Shown: piece by piece, positions 42,640 to 51,056 of the stretch
How positions within the stretch are numbered: position 1 is the stretch's first letter
Layout: the number at the start of each line of letters is the position of its first letter
DNA from: Streptomyces lucensis JCM 4490
GTDB lineage: Bacteria > Actinomycetota > Actinomycetes > Streptomycetales > Streptomycetaceae
Direction of reading: 5' to 3'
Assembly: GCF_014650035.1 (NCBI RefSeq)
Contig: NZ_BMUE01000013.1
Coordinates: 124,001 to 188,000, forward strand
DNA: 64,000 nucleotides
The notes under the pieces: model-generated
Told to the model about the DNA's origin: nothing
The model's database searches: none
The model's input: the letters and a program-made list of their open reading frames with translations, nothing else
Made by a program: the position numbers and the translations under genes

Positions 42640-42782
42640 TGGTGCACAGGACGACGGCGCGGGTCTGACTTGCCCACCACACAACCGGGATGTGCCGTGG
42701 GGGCTTACAGTGGCGCGACCGTGCCGGATTCCCACCGGCTTCCGCGATCCGTCGTCTATTTCGCCGAGAAGGTACCGCGAAG
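42640..42782 (-). ncRNA. Cobalamin riboswitch controlling cbtBA
   Basis: Read on the minus strand, the region shows the B12-box core: a GCCGGTGGGAATCCGGC hairpin (about 42723-42739) followed by CGCGCCACTGT (about 42706-42716), then AAGTCAGACC at 42661-42670 and an upstream GGTACC (42771-42776). These are the conserved parts of the adenosylcobalamin riboswitch, in the right order and spacing. It ends about 40 bases before the cbtB start. Binding of adenosylcobalamin should shut off cobalt uptake. Exact ends are approximate. Confidence 0.93.
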
Positions 42783-42888
42783 CCGGTGTCCGGCCAAGGG
42801 CGCACGGGGAGCGAACGGGCGCCCCTCGGACCACCGTTCCCTGTCGAGTCCTTGTGGGAGAAGGGCCGTCGACCGTGAGAGCGAGTAC

Positions 42889-43476
42889 ATGACCACCCGA
42901 GTGATGTTGATCTCACCCGCCGTGAACGCGGCCCTGCGGCAGGCCCGTTTCGACGAGGGGTGCCCGCTCGACCCGGCCGGGGCGGAGCACGCCGGCGCGG
43001 CGGCGGCAGCGCTCCCGCGCGCCGCGCGGGCACTCGTCTCCCCCAGCGTCCGCTGCCGGCAGACGGCGGCCGCGCTCGGCCTCGACGCCGGTGACGCCCC
43101 GGAACTGGCCGGCCTCGACGTGGGCCGCTGGCGCGGCCGCACGCTCGACGAGGTGGGCGCCTCCGAGCCGGAGGCGGTGGCCCGGTGGCTGACCGATCCC
43201 GCGTCCGCGCCGCACGGCGGGGAGTCGGTGCACGAGCTGTGCGAGCGGGTCGGCGCCTGGCTGGAAGACGCGGCGCGCTGCGACGGCCGGACGATCGCCG
43301 TCGTGGAGCCTGATGTCGTACGAGCCGCGACCGTCCGGGTGCTCGGGGCACCCGAGGCGGCCTTCTGGCGGGTCGACGTACGGCCGTTGCACGCGGCCGG
43401 GTTCAGTGGCCGCGCCGGCCGCTGGAACCTCACGGCCGGACGGCCGCTCGGCCGGGACGGCGACGGCGGCGGCTGA
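42889..43476 (+). CDS. Histidine-phosphatase-superfamily protein lacking catalytic histidines
   Basis: A 195-residue protein with the fold pattern of the phosphoglycerate-mutase/CobC superfamily: SPSVRCRQTAAALG and the GGES(V) region after PHGG are present. The N-terminal RHG motif that carries the phospho-accepting His is replaced by MLISPAVN, and the C-terminal TH(G)xxIR motif reads VEPDVVRA. With both histidines gone it is probably not a phosphatase. It is divergent from cbtBA across the riboswitch region, so a B12-related role is possible but unproven. The ATG at 42889 has no strong ribosome site. Confidence 0.75.
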   Translation: MTTRVMLISPAVNAALRQARFDEGCPLDPAGAEHAGAAAAALPRAARALVSPSVRCRQTAAALGLDAGDAPELAGLDVGRWRGRTLDEVGASEPEAVARWLTDPASAPHGGESVHELCERVGAWLEDAARCDGRTIAVVEPDVVRAATVRVLGAPEAAFWRVDVRPLHAAGFSGRAGRWNLTAGRPLGRDGDGGG

Positions 43477-43480
43477 CGGG

Positions 43481-43514
43481 GCCTTGCGACGGCTGACGCC
43501 TTGCGAGGGCTGAC
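43481..43514. repeat. Two tandem 17-bp repeats
   Basis: Copies at 43481-43497 and 43498-43514 differ at one base. They directly follow the stop of the histidine-phosphatase-like gene and partly resemble its last codons, suggesting local slippage. Confidence 0.75.
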
Positions 43515-43576
43515 GGAGGGGCCGGAAGATCTCCACGCGGGCGCGGAACGGCCGAACGGCGGCCGTCGCCCGGCCT

Positions 43577-44326
43577 CTACTCCTGCGAGACCCGTACGAC
43601 GGCCAGCGTGATGTTGTCCGGGCCGCCGGCCTCGATGGCCGCCTTCCACAGTTCGAAGGCCGCGCGGCCGTCGTCGTGCTCCCGCAGCACGTCGTCGAGC
43701 ACCTCTTCCGGCACCGGGTCGGTCAGGCCGTCGGTGCACACCAGGAAGCGGTCGCCGGGCGCGAGCGGCACGGCCGTCACGTGCGGGGTGACGGCGCTGA
43801 AGGGACGGGTGCCGCCCAGGCACTGGGTGACGAGGGACGTGGTGCGCCGGCCGGGCCCGGCCGGCGGGCTGTCGTCGACGCTCACCTGGCGCAGCCCGTC
43901 CCGGCCCGCCGCGAAGACCCTGCTGTCGCCCACGTTGAACACCAGCACCGAGCCGGGCCGTACGACGACGCCGGCCACCGTCGTCCCCATGATGGCGATC
44001 TCACTGCCCCCGGTGCCGCCGGCGGCCTCGTACACGGCGCGGTTGCAGGCGCCCAGGGTGTCGCGGACGGCGTCCTCGTCACTCAGGGCGGCACCGGCCG
44101 CCGCGATCCGGCGGGCGACGAGCGCGCTGGCCACGTCACCGCCGGGATGCCCGCCGAGCCCGTCGGCGACGGCGACGACGAGGGGGCCGCCGAGCGGGAA
44201 GACCAGGGTCTGCGGACTGTCGGTCACCGTGGCGCACAGGGTCCACGGCCCGGCGACGAGGCTGTCCTCGTTCCGCTCGCGGAGCAGCCCGGGGTGGCTC
44301 AGTGCGCTCACCGCCACGTACGGCAT
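43577..44326 (-). CDS. PP2C-family serine/threonine protein phosphatase
   Basis: A 249-residue PP2C phosphatase. Metal- and phosphate-binding motifs are RERNEDS near residue 16, VADGLGGHPGGD near 54, GTTVAG, FNVGDSRVF, CTDGLTD and GGPDNITL. It dephosphorylates Ser/Thr proteins with Mn or Mg. No membrane segment and no attached sensory domain. No kinase gene is adjacent. The ATG at 44326 gives MPYVAVSALSHPG, a typical opening for the short bacterial form. Confidence 0.92.
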   Translation of the reverse strand: MPYVAVSALSHPGLLRERNEDSLVAGPWTLCATVTDSPQTLVFPLGGPLVVAVADGLGGHPGGDVASALVARRIAAAGAALSDEDAVRDTLGACNRAVYEAAGGTGGSEIAIMGTTVAGVVVRPGSVLVFNVGDSRVFAAGRDGLRQVSVDDSPPAGPGRRTTSLVTQCLGGTRPFSAVTPHVTAVPLAPGDRFLVCTDGLTDPVPEEVLDDVLREHDDGRAAFELWKAAIEAGGPDNITLAVVRVSQE

Positions 44327-44456
44327 GGAACGCCACCGCCTTCCCGCGGATGGGGGTCGCCCTGCGCGCTGCTTTCAGGGTAGGCGGTCACCCGGGGAGA
44401 CTTCCTGCCGTGGAAACCGGTGGAGGACCGGCCCGGGCTGCGCCTAGGGTCGCGGA

Positions 44457-44816
44457 ATGAGTACCCGGACCTTCCGTATCACCGTGCGCGGCGTCTTCGA
44501 CGCCCTCACCGGCGCACAGCGGGCCGCGTTGCTGGCCGACGCCGCCGAACACGACGTGCTGCGCGCCGCGTTCACCCCCGAGGGGACCCTGACCTACGAC
44601 ATCGCCGCCCGGCCGGCGTTCGTCTTCCGCTTCTCCGACACCGGGGAGGAAGAGGAGGACGCTTTGGAGGCGGCCGAACGGGCCGAGGAGCGGGCGACGG
44701 CCTGGCTGACCGAGCGCGGCTACGGCTTCAAGAACCTCCGTTCCACCGCCGAGGACCTCTCCCAGGCACCCATGGGCAAGCGGCAGCGGCGCGCGGCGCG
44801 TTCACTCGGCTCATGA
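44457..44816 (+). CDS. DUF6204-type conserved hypothetical protein
   Basis: A 119-residue soluble protein (STRTFRITVRGVFDALT, then LTYDIAARPAFVFRFSD and WLTERGYGFKNLRSTAEDLS). I recognise it as a widespread actinobacterial protein of unknown function, probably DUF6204. Glu-rich in the middle and Arg/Lys-rich at the end. It begins 130 bases from the divergent PP2C gene and is followed closely by a MarR regulator on the same strand, possibly in one transcript. Confidence 0.75.
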   Translation: MSTRTFRITVRGVFDALTGAQRAALLADAAEHDVLRAAFTPEGTLTYDIAARPAFVFRFSDTGEEEEDALEAAERAEERATAWLTERGYGFKNLRSTAEDLSQAPMGKRQRRAARSLGS

Positions 44817-44845
44817 ACTTGAGCAGTCAAGGAGATAGCAAGGGA

Positions 44846-45310
44846 ATGGGGGGTGCTGGGGCTGTCATGAATGAGTCTCTGGACGTGGTGCTGCGGCTGG
44901 TGCGGGCGCAGGCGGCGCTCGTGCGACGGTTCGACGCCCGGCTGGGCGGGCTGCACGGCGTCAGCCTGTCCGACTTCACCCTGCTGCTGCGGCTCGGGCA
45001 GGCGCCCGGCGGCCGGATGCGGCGGGTCGACCTCGCCGAGGTCCTGGGGCTGACGGCCTCCGGGGTCACCCGCGGGCTGGCTCCGCTGGAGCGGATCGGC
45101 CTGGTGACACGCGAGCCGGACGCCCGGGACGCGCGCGTCGCCTACGCCTCGCTCACCGGGACGGGACGCCGGCGGCTGCGGGAGATGCTGGCCACGGCCG
45201 AGGAGACCGCCACCGACGTCCTCGCCGTTCCCGCGTGGGGCAAGGAGGACGTCGCAGTGTTCTCGGACCTGCTGTCCCGGCTCGGCGGCACCGGACCGTC
45301 CGGCCGCTGA
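44846..45310 (+). CDS. MarR family transcriptional regulator
   Basis: A 154-residue MarR protein with the winged helix RRVDLAEVLGLTASGVTRGLAPLERIGLVTR and the wing EPDARDARVAYASLTGTG. The start at ATG 44846 follows AAGGAG with 11 bases; a downstream ATG at 44867 (MNESLDVVLR) is also plausible and closer to the usual family start. It lies 29 bases after the DUF6204 gene. MarR proteins usually respond to small aromatic or oxidative signals; none can be deduced here. Confidence 0.87.
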   Translation: MGGAGAVMNESLDVVLRLVRAQAALVRRFDARLGGLHGVSLSDFTLLLRLGQAPGGRMRRVDLAEVLGLTASGVTRGLAPLERIGLVTREPDARDARVAYASLTGTGRRRLREMLATAEETATDVLAVPAWGKEDVAVFSDLLSRLGGTGPSGR

Positions 45311-45596
45311 CGTCCCGAGCGGGGCGTGGGCCACCGGTTCCCCGTGACCGGCGGCCCACGCCTCGGCTCCCTCCCGCACCCGTCTCCGGCACCCCGGGCC
45401 TCCGCCGCCCTCGACGCCAACTCGCGGTGTCACACGTCACGTTGGAGTGTGGCCGATTGTGGGGGGCCGCCACTCGCGGGCGTGGCATGCTCAGGCCCGT
45501 CACCGAGTTACCGGCCGGTACTACCCGTTTGCAGCCCACTCGCCGGCACCTCTCTGCCACCCCCCACTTCACTCAGGACCCACCTTGCGCACACGC

Positions 45597-47021
45597 ATGA
45601 GGCACAGACGTGCCCTGCTGCCCACTTTCGCCGTCGCCACGGTCTTCCTCGCCGCGGCCTGCTCCTCCTCGGCGCCGCATGCCGAGCAGTCCGCGGCCGG
45701 CGGACACTCCCGTCAGGCCGCGGCCGACGACCGACCCGCCGACGGTACGGACCACGCGCTCACCGTCGCCGCCGCACCCACCGCCACCGCGACCGCCACG
45801 GCGAGCCCGGGCGGCACGGGCGGCCCCGGCCACCGGGCGCACAAGACCACGCTCACCGTCAGCTCGTACGACAGCCGTACCCGGCGGGCCGTCATCTCCG
45901 ACAAGCCGGTCAAGCGCGGGAGTTCGCCGACCGCGCCCGCTCCTTCCGGCACCCCTTCCGCGGCACCGCACCAGGCCGCCGTGGGCGACGTGATCGCCAG
46001 CGCGCCCGCACCGGGCGCGCCGCACGGACTGCTCGCCAAGGTCACCAAGGTGATGGGCGAGACGGACGGCGGCACCCGGGTGCAGACAGAACCGGCCACC
46101 CTCAACGCGCTGCTGGGCGACGACACCGCGAAGGGCGACGTGCCGGTCGACCCGTCGTCGTTCACCGTCGACAAGCTGCTGCCCGACGTGAAGGTGTCCT
46201 GGTCCAAGACCGGTGACGTGCACGCCGGCCCCAGGGGCGCGGCCGTGCCCCTGGGCAGCCTCCGGCTCGACGTGAGCGCCGAGGTGCCCACGGCCAAGGA
46301 CGCTCCGGTCTCCGCCTCCGCCTCGGTGAAGGGCTTCGTGCAGGTCGCGCCGCAGGTCGACTTCGCCTACGGCGGCACCGGGACCGACGCCGCGCCCGGT
46401 TCGGCGTACCTCGGTGTCTCCGGTGACTGGGCCTCCGGATGGGCGGTCAAGGGCCGCGCGGCCGCCACCACCTCGACGCCGCTGCGCATCCCGTTCGCCA
46501 AGCTGCACGCCGACCCCGTCCTGCAGGTCGGCCCCGTCCCCGTGGTCGTCAACCTGGACCTGACCTGCTACCTGCAGATCAGCGCCGACGGGAAGGTCAC
46601 CGTCGACGTCCGGCAGAACCTCAAGGGCGACTTCAAGGCGGGCGGCACCTTCGGCATCGGCAGGGGCTGGACCCCGGTCAGCTCCTCGGACATGACGAGC
46701 ACGCCCGTACGCGCCTCGGTCACCGCCGACGGCAGCGTGAAGACGGCGCTCGGCGCCGAGGCGTCCGTGGGCCTGTACGGCACCGTCGGCGTCACCGCCG
46801 ACCTGGCCCCCTACCTGCGCGGCGAGGCCTCCGGATCGGTGACCACCGGCGATGGCGGGCCGAAGGCCGAGGGCTCCTGGGCCGTGTACGGCGGGGTCGA
46901 CCTGTCCGGGACCCTCCGGCTCCAGCTGTCCGTCTTCGGTACGCCGGTCATCCAGCGGAGCATCCCGCTGGGCGCCCTGCACCGCGAGTGGAAGCTGGCG
47001 GGCGGCTCCTCGTCGGTGTAG
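45597..47021 (+). CDS. Large putative lipoprotein of unknown function
   Basis: A 474-residue exported protein. The signal peptide ends in a lipobox (VFLAAACSSS, Cys22). A long low-complexity Ala/Thr/Ser/Pro region with Thr-Ala repeats runs to about residue 140, then comes a beta-rich domain with VGDVIASAPAPGAP, VDKLLPDVKVSW and several strands. The length and alternating strands suggest a surface-exposed beta protein. I do not recognise a family. No ribosome site is obvious ahead of ATG 45597; an in-frame start further upstream seems unlikely because it would precede the signal peptide. Confidence 0.75.
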   Translation: MRHRRALLPTFAVATVFLAAACSSSAPHAEQSAAGGHSRQAAADDRPADGTDHALTVAAAPTATATATASPGGTGGPGHRAHKTTLTVSSYDSRTRRAVISDKPVKRGSSPTAPAPSGTPSAAPHQAAVGDVIASAPAPGAPHGLLAKVTKVMGETDGGTRVQTEPATLNALLGDDTAKGDVPVDPSSFTVDKLLPDVKVSWSKTGDVHAGPRGAAVPLGSLRLDVSAEVPTAKDAPVSASASVKGFVQVAPQVDFAYGGTGTDAAPGSAYLGVSGDWASGWAVKGRAAATTSTPLRIPFAKLHADPVLQVGPVPVVVNLDLTCYLQISADGKVTVDVRQNLKGDFKAGGTFGIGRGWTPVSSSDMTSTPVRASVTADGSVKTALGAEASVGLYGTVGVTADLAPYLRGEASGSVTTGDGGPKAEGSWAVYGGVDLSGTLRLQLSVFGTPVIQRSIPLGALHREWKLAGGSSSV

Positions 47022-47046
47022 GCCGCGCCGGACGCCGTACGGGCCG

Positions 47047-47454
47047 TCAGGCCGCGCCGCCCGGTATCCAGCCCTGGCGGCGCAGCACGGCCGACACGTC
47101 CGGCGCCCGGTAGTGCTCTCCCTTGAGGACCTTGCCGTCGGCCCGGCGGGCGACCTGCCCGTCCGGGCCGAGCTTGCTCATGTTCGCGCGGTGGATCTCG
47201 GCGATCACCTCGTCGAGGTCGACGCCGTGGACCAGCGCCGTGCCGTACGCCACGTAGACCACGTCGGCCAGTTCGTGCGCCAGCCGGTCCAGCGGGCCCT
47301 CGACCGCCACCTCGGCGGCCTCCGCGGCCTCCTCGGCGAGCAGCTCCCCGCGGTGGGCGGCCAGTTCGGGCGGGACCTCCGCCGGCGTGCTGCGGGCGTG
47401 GAGGCCGAAGGCGAGGTGGAACTCGCGGACGAGGTCGGCGGGGGAAGCGGTCAT
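47047..47454 (-). CDS. MazG-like nucleotide pyrophosphohydrolase
   Basis: A 135-residue all-alpha NTP pyrophosphohydrolase-like protein. The metal-binding pattern EExxE (AEEAAEAAEVA) and ExxD (HELADVVYVAYG) is present, followed by HGVDLDEVIAEIHRANMSKLG, a typical MazG/PRA-PH-type sequence. It should hydrolyse non-canonical or excess nucleotides. Convergent with the lipoprotein gene, 25 bases apart. It starts at ATG 47454. Confidence 0.85.
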   Translation of the reverse strand: MTASPADLVREFHLAFGLHARSTPAEVPPELAAHRGELLAEEAAEAAEVAVEGPLDRLAHELADVVYVAYGTALVHGVDLDEVIAEIHRANMSKLGPDGQVARRADGKVLKGEHYRAPDVSAVLRRQGWIPGGAA

Positions 47455-47580
47455 ACGGGGACTCTAACGGCCGTCACCGGCAAAGCTCCCCGCGCCCGCC
47501 GCGGACCGGAAGCGGCGCTCGTCCGCGCGAAGTGACCTCCGCCCTGTTCAGCCGCGCGCGTCGCCTGGCAGGATCGCCGC

Positions 47581-48579
47581 ATGTCCAAGCTCTTCCCCCG
47601 TATCAGCAGGCGCCGGGCGCTGCGCAGCGCGGCCGTCGGCGTCGTGGCCCTCGGGCTGCTGCTGTGGTGGCTGCTGCCCCTGGGCGAGGACCCGCCGAGC
47701 GGGACGATCGTCTTCAGCACCGGCACGGCCCGGGGGGTCTACCAGGAGTACGGCGAGCGGCTGCGCACGGAGCTGGCCGAGGACATGCCCGGCCTGAAGG
47801 TCAAGCTGCTCTCCAGCGCCGGCTCGCAGGAGAACGTCCAGCGGGTCGCGACCGGGAAGGCCGACTTCACGTTCGCGGCGGCCGACGCGGTGGCCGCGTA
47901 CCAGCTGCGGCACGGCAGCGGAGCGGGGCGGCTGCGCGGCGTGGCCCGGCTCTACGACGACTACGTCCATCTCATCGTGCGGCGCGGCTCGGACGTCAAG
48001 AGCGTCGCCGATCTACGGCACAAGCGGGTGGCGATCGGGCCGCCCGACTCCGGTGTGCGGCTGATAGCCGACCGTGTGCTCAAGGCCGCGGGAATCGACC
48101 CGCGCAAGGACATCACACCCGTCGCGGACGGCATCGACATCGGCCCGGACCGGCTGCGTCGGGGGAAGATCGACGCCTTCTTCTGGTCGGGAGGTCTGCC
48201 CACGAAGGGGCTGCTGACGCTGGCGAGGAAGTCCGCCTTCACGTTCGTGCCGATCGACGCCGGCCTGGTGGCGAAGCTGCACGCCGACGGGGAGGAGGCC
48301 CGCTACTACCGGGCGACGAACATCCCCGAGTCCGCCTACCCGAAGGTGCAGCACGGCGCGCAGGTGCCGACGATCGCCGTGTCCAACGTGCTGATGACGC
48401 GCACGGACATGGATCCCCGGCTGACCGAGTGGGTGACCCGCACGGTGATCAAGAGCCGCGACGGCATCGGCGCCCATGTCCATTCCGCGCAGCTGGTGGA
48501 CCTGCGCACCGCCATCTACACCGATCCGCTGCCGCTGCAGGAGGGCGCCCGGCGCTACTACCGCTCGATGAAGCCGTAG
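47581..48579 (+). CDS. TAXI-family TRAP-type solute-binding protein
   Basis: A 332-residue binding protein. One N-terminal membrane segment (ALRSAAVGVVALGLLLWWLL) serves as signal anchor. IVFSTGTARGVYQEYG, SAGSQENVQRVATGKADFTF and DAFFWSGGLPTKGL are typical of TAXI proteins, which often bind glutamate/glutamine-like ligands. No TRAP permease genes are present. It is convergent with the gluK/gluR two-component genes, and in several bacteria TAXI proteins act as partners of sensor kinases, so it may present a ligand to GluK. Confidence 0.88.
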   Translation: MSKLFPRISRRRALRSAAVGVVALGLLLWWLLPLGEDPPSGTIVFSTGTARGVYQEYGERLRTELAEDMPGLKVKLLSSAGSQENVQRVATGKADFTFAAADAVAAYQLRHGSGAGRLRGVARLYDDYVHLIVRRGSDVKSVADLRHKRVAIGPPDSGVRLIADRVLKAAGIDPRKDITPVADGIDIGPDRLRRGKIDAFFWSGGLPTKGLLTLARKSAFTFVPIDAGLVAKLHADGEEARYYRATNIPESAYPKVQHGAQVPTIAVSNVLMTRTDMDPRLTEWVTRTVIKSRDGIGAHVHSAQLVDLRTAIYTDPLPLQEGARRYYRSMKP

Positions 48580-48658
48580 GCGACCGGAGCGGGCCGGCCG
48601 GCGGGGTCCGCCCACCGGCGTCCCCTCTGCCGGCGTGCCCGTCCACCCGCGGGTCCGC

Positions 48659-50068
48659 CTACCGGTGCGCGTCCGCGTGCCGCGGCACCGAGACGGTCAC
48701 CCGCAGTCCCTGCGGCTCGTGGTGGGCGTAGTCGATCGAGCCGCCGCCCGCGGCCAGCAGGACACGGGTGATGGACAGGCCCAGGCCCGATCCCTTGACG
48801 TTCTGGTGGCGTCCGCTGCGCCAGAAGCGGTCGCCCACGCGCGCGAGTTCCTCGTCGGTGAGGCCGGGGCCGGTGTCGGTGACGACGACCGTGGAGTTGT
48901 CGCCGTCGGCGGCGACGGTGACCTCGACGGTGCCGGCCTCGGGGGTGAACTTGACGGCGTTGTCGATCACCGCGTCCAGCGCGCTGGACAGCGTGATCGG
49001 GTCGGCCCACGCGGTCGTGGGCGGGCAGTCGCCGGTCAGCCGGACGCCCTTGGCGTCGGCCGCCGCCGACCAGGCGGCCAGCCTCTCCTCGGCCAGGGCA
49101 CCGACGTCGGTGAGCTGCAGGTCGGCCTCGGCGTGCTCGGCCAGCGCCAGGTCGAGCAGGTCGTCCAGGACCTGCGCGAGACGCTTGCCCTCGGTGCGGA
49201 CCGAGGCGATCTCCTCGTTGCCCTCGGGGAGTTCGAGGGCGAGCAGTTCGATGCGCAGCAGCAGGGCCGAGAGCGGGTTGCGCAGCTGGTGCGAGGCGTC
49301 GGCGACGAAGGCGCGCTGCTGCTCCAGCACGTCCTCGACGTTGTCGGCCATCTCGTTGAACGAGCGGGCCAGCCGTCTGAGTTCCGGCGGTCCGCCGGCG
49401 GCCGCCACACGGGACTTCAGGCGTCCGGTGGCGATGTCGTGCGTGGTGGCGTCCAGCACGCGTACCGGCCTGAGCACCCAGCCGGTCAGCCGCAGCGCGG
49501 CGCTGACGGCGAGCAGCATCGCCGCGATCTCGCCGGCCCCGATGAGCAGCCAGCCCCGCAGGATCCGCGAGCGCATCTGCCCGGTGGGCGAGTCGGTGAC
49601 GACGACCGCGACGACGTCTCCGTCCCGGATGACGGGTGAGGCGACGACGAGCCGGCTGCGCTGCCACGGCCACACCTGCCGCGGGTCGTGGCTGCGCCGG
49701 CTGAGCTTGGCCTCGTCGAAGGCCGTCCGGACCTCCCCCAGGCGCGGTACGAACCAGTCGTCGGGGGCGTTGGCCATCGCCGATCCGTTGCGGTAGAAGA
49801 CGCCCGCGCGGATGCCGTAGACGCCGTAGTAGCTGTCCAGTTCGCGGCGGAGCGTCTCCTGGCGCTCGTCCGGGGCGGTGCGCCGGGAGCCGCCGGGCGC
49901 CGTGGTGACGTACTGGGCGAGCGCGGCGAAGCGGGCCGTGTCGTCGATCCGGTCCACGACGACCCGCTGCTGCTGGGCGGCGGCCACACTGACGGCGAGC
50001 GGGAGGCCGAGGGCGAGCAGGACGGCCGCCATCAGGACGATGAGCAGCGGTAGGAGCCGTGTGCGCAC
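48659..50068 (-). CDS. gluK: Sensor histidine kinase of the glutamate two-component system
   Basis: A 469-residue membrane sensor kinase. Two membrane segments (residues about 7-30 and 155-180) flank an extracellular sensor region; a HAMP linker follows (RPVRVLDATTHDIATG). The H-box is DASHQLRNPLSAL, the N-box IDNAVKFTP and the G-box VVTDTGPGLTDEE. It sits directly after its response regulator (9 bases apart) and upstream, divergently, of gluABCD. As I recall, this pair in S. coelicolor is GluR-GluK, which senses extracellular glutamate and controls its uptake. The GTG at 50068 was used. Confidence 0.9.
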   Translation of the reverse strand: MRTRLLPLLIVLMAAVLLALGLPLAVSVAAAQQQRVVVDRIDDTARFAALAQYVTTAPGGSRRTAPDERQETLRRELDSYYGVYGIRAGVFYRNGSAMANAPDDWFVPRLGEVRTAFDEAKLSRRSHDPRQVWPWQRSRLVVASPVIRDGDVVAVVVTDSPTGQMRSRILRGWLLIGAGEIAAMLLAVSAALRLTGWVLRPVRVLDATTHDIATGRLKSRVAAAGGPPELRRLARSFNEMADNVEDVLEQQRAFVADASHQLRNPLSALLLRIELLALELPEGNEEIASVRTEGKRLAQVLDDLLDLALAEHAEADLQLTDVGALAEERLAAWSAAADAKGVRLTGDCPPTTAWADPITLSSALDAVIDNAVKFTPEAGTVEVTVAADGDNSTVVVTDTGPGLTDEELARVGDRFWRSGRHQNVKGSGLGLSITRVLLAAGGGSIDYAHHEPQGLRVTVSVPRHADAHR

Positions 50069-50077
50069 CCGTCCCCG

Positions 50078-50764
50078 CTAGGCGGCCGGGGCGACGAGCC
50101 GGTAGCCGACGCCGCGTACGGTCTCGATCAGCGCGGGCATGCGCAGTTTGGCGCGCAGGGAGGCGACGTGCACCTCCAGGGTGCGTCCGGTGCCCTCCCA
50201 GCTGGTGCGCCAGACCTCGCTGATGATCTGCTCGCGCCGGAAGACCACGCCTGGCCGCTGGGCGAGCAGGGCGAGCAGGTCGAACTCCTTGCGGGTCAGC
50301 TGGATCGTCGCACCGTCCACGCTGACCTGGCGGGTGGGCAGTTCGATGCGCACGGAACCGAGGTGCAGCGCGTCCTCCCCGCCCGCGGAGGGCTCCTCGT
50401 GGACGGTTCGCCTGCTCACGGCGTGGATACGGGCCAGCAGCTCGCCGGTGTCGTACGGCTTCACCACGTAGTCGTCGGCGCCCAGATTGAGTCCGTGGAT
50501 GCGGGAGCGGACGTCGGCACGCGCGGTGACCATGATCACCGGGGTGCTGGTGCGCTTGCGGATCTTGCCGCAGACCTCGTAGCCGTCCTGGTCGGGCAGA
50601 CCGAGGTCGAGCAGGACCACACCGAACCCCGCGCTCTCGGGGACGAGCGCCTGCAGGGCCTCCTCGCCACTGCGCGCGTGGGTGACGTCGAAGCCGTGCC
50701 GTGCGAGGACGGCGGACAGGGCCGCGGCGACGTGGTTGTCGTCCTCGACGAGCAGCAGTCTCAT
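50078..50764 (-). CDS. gluR: OmpR-type response regulator of the glutamate two-component system
   Basis: A 228-residue response regulator. The receiver domain has the acidic pair in VEDD, the phospho-accepting Asp in VVLLDLGLPDQDG (about 53), and Lys in VVKPYDTGEL. The C-terminal winged helix ends with VEVHVASLRAK-like EVHVASLRAKL. The ATG at 50764 gives MRLLLVEDD. It forms an operon with gluK and is divergent from gluA; the 292-base gap contains an inverted repeat that could be its operator. Confidence 0.92.
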   Translation of the reverse strand: MRLLLVEDDNHVAAALSAVLARHGFDVTHARSGEEALQALVPESAGFGVVLLDLGLPDQDGYEVCGKIRKRTSTPVIMVTARADVRSRIHGLNLGADDYVVKPYDTGELLARIHAVSRRTVHEEPSAGGEDALHLGSVRIELPTRQVSVDGATIQLTRKEFDLLALLAQRPGVVFRREQIISEVWRTSWEGTGRTLEVHVASLRAKLRMPALIETVRGVGYRLVAPAA

Positions 50765-50947
50765 CCCGGCCCCCTCCGGTTCAGCGGTCGTACGGTCTCG
50801 GTTCTCGTGCGTGTGGTCCGCGTGCACGCGCGTGTGCACCATGGCAGTGACGCCGATGGACAAGGACGGCGTCAAGGGTGTTCCGGTTGCCCGGCGCTTC
50901 CGTTATCCGCCCGATACGCGCGCGGACGGCAAGTGCTACGACACGTG

Positions 50948-50963
50948 TCCGATTGCTATCGGA
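50948..50963. promoter_or_regulatory. Inverted repeat in the gluR-gluA intergenic region
   Basis: TCCGAT (50948-50953) and ATCGGA (50958-50963) with a 4-base spacer, directly preceded by the palindrome ACACGTGT (50941-50948). About 95 bases upstream of gluA. A candidate regulator site; no binding data. Confidence 0.4.
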
Positions 50964-51056
50964 TCGTGATGCTCAAGTCTCCCTCAGATGTGATGACGCA
51001 GGTCACAGGCGCTCACTACTGTCCTCCGAAACCGAGGAGGACGGAGCCCGAGAGCG

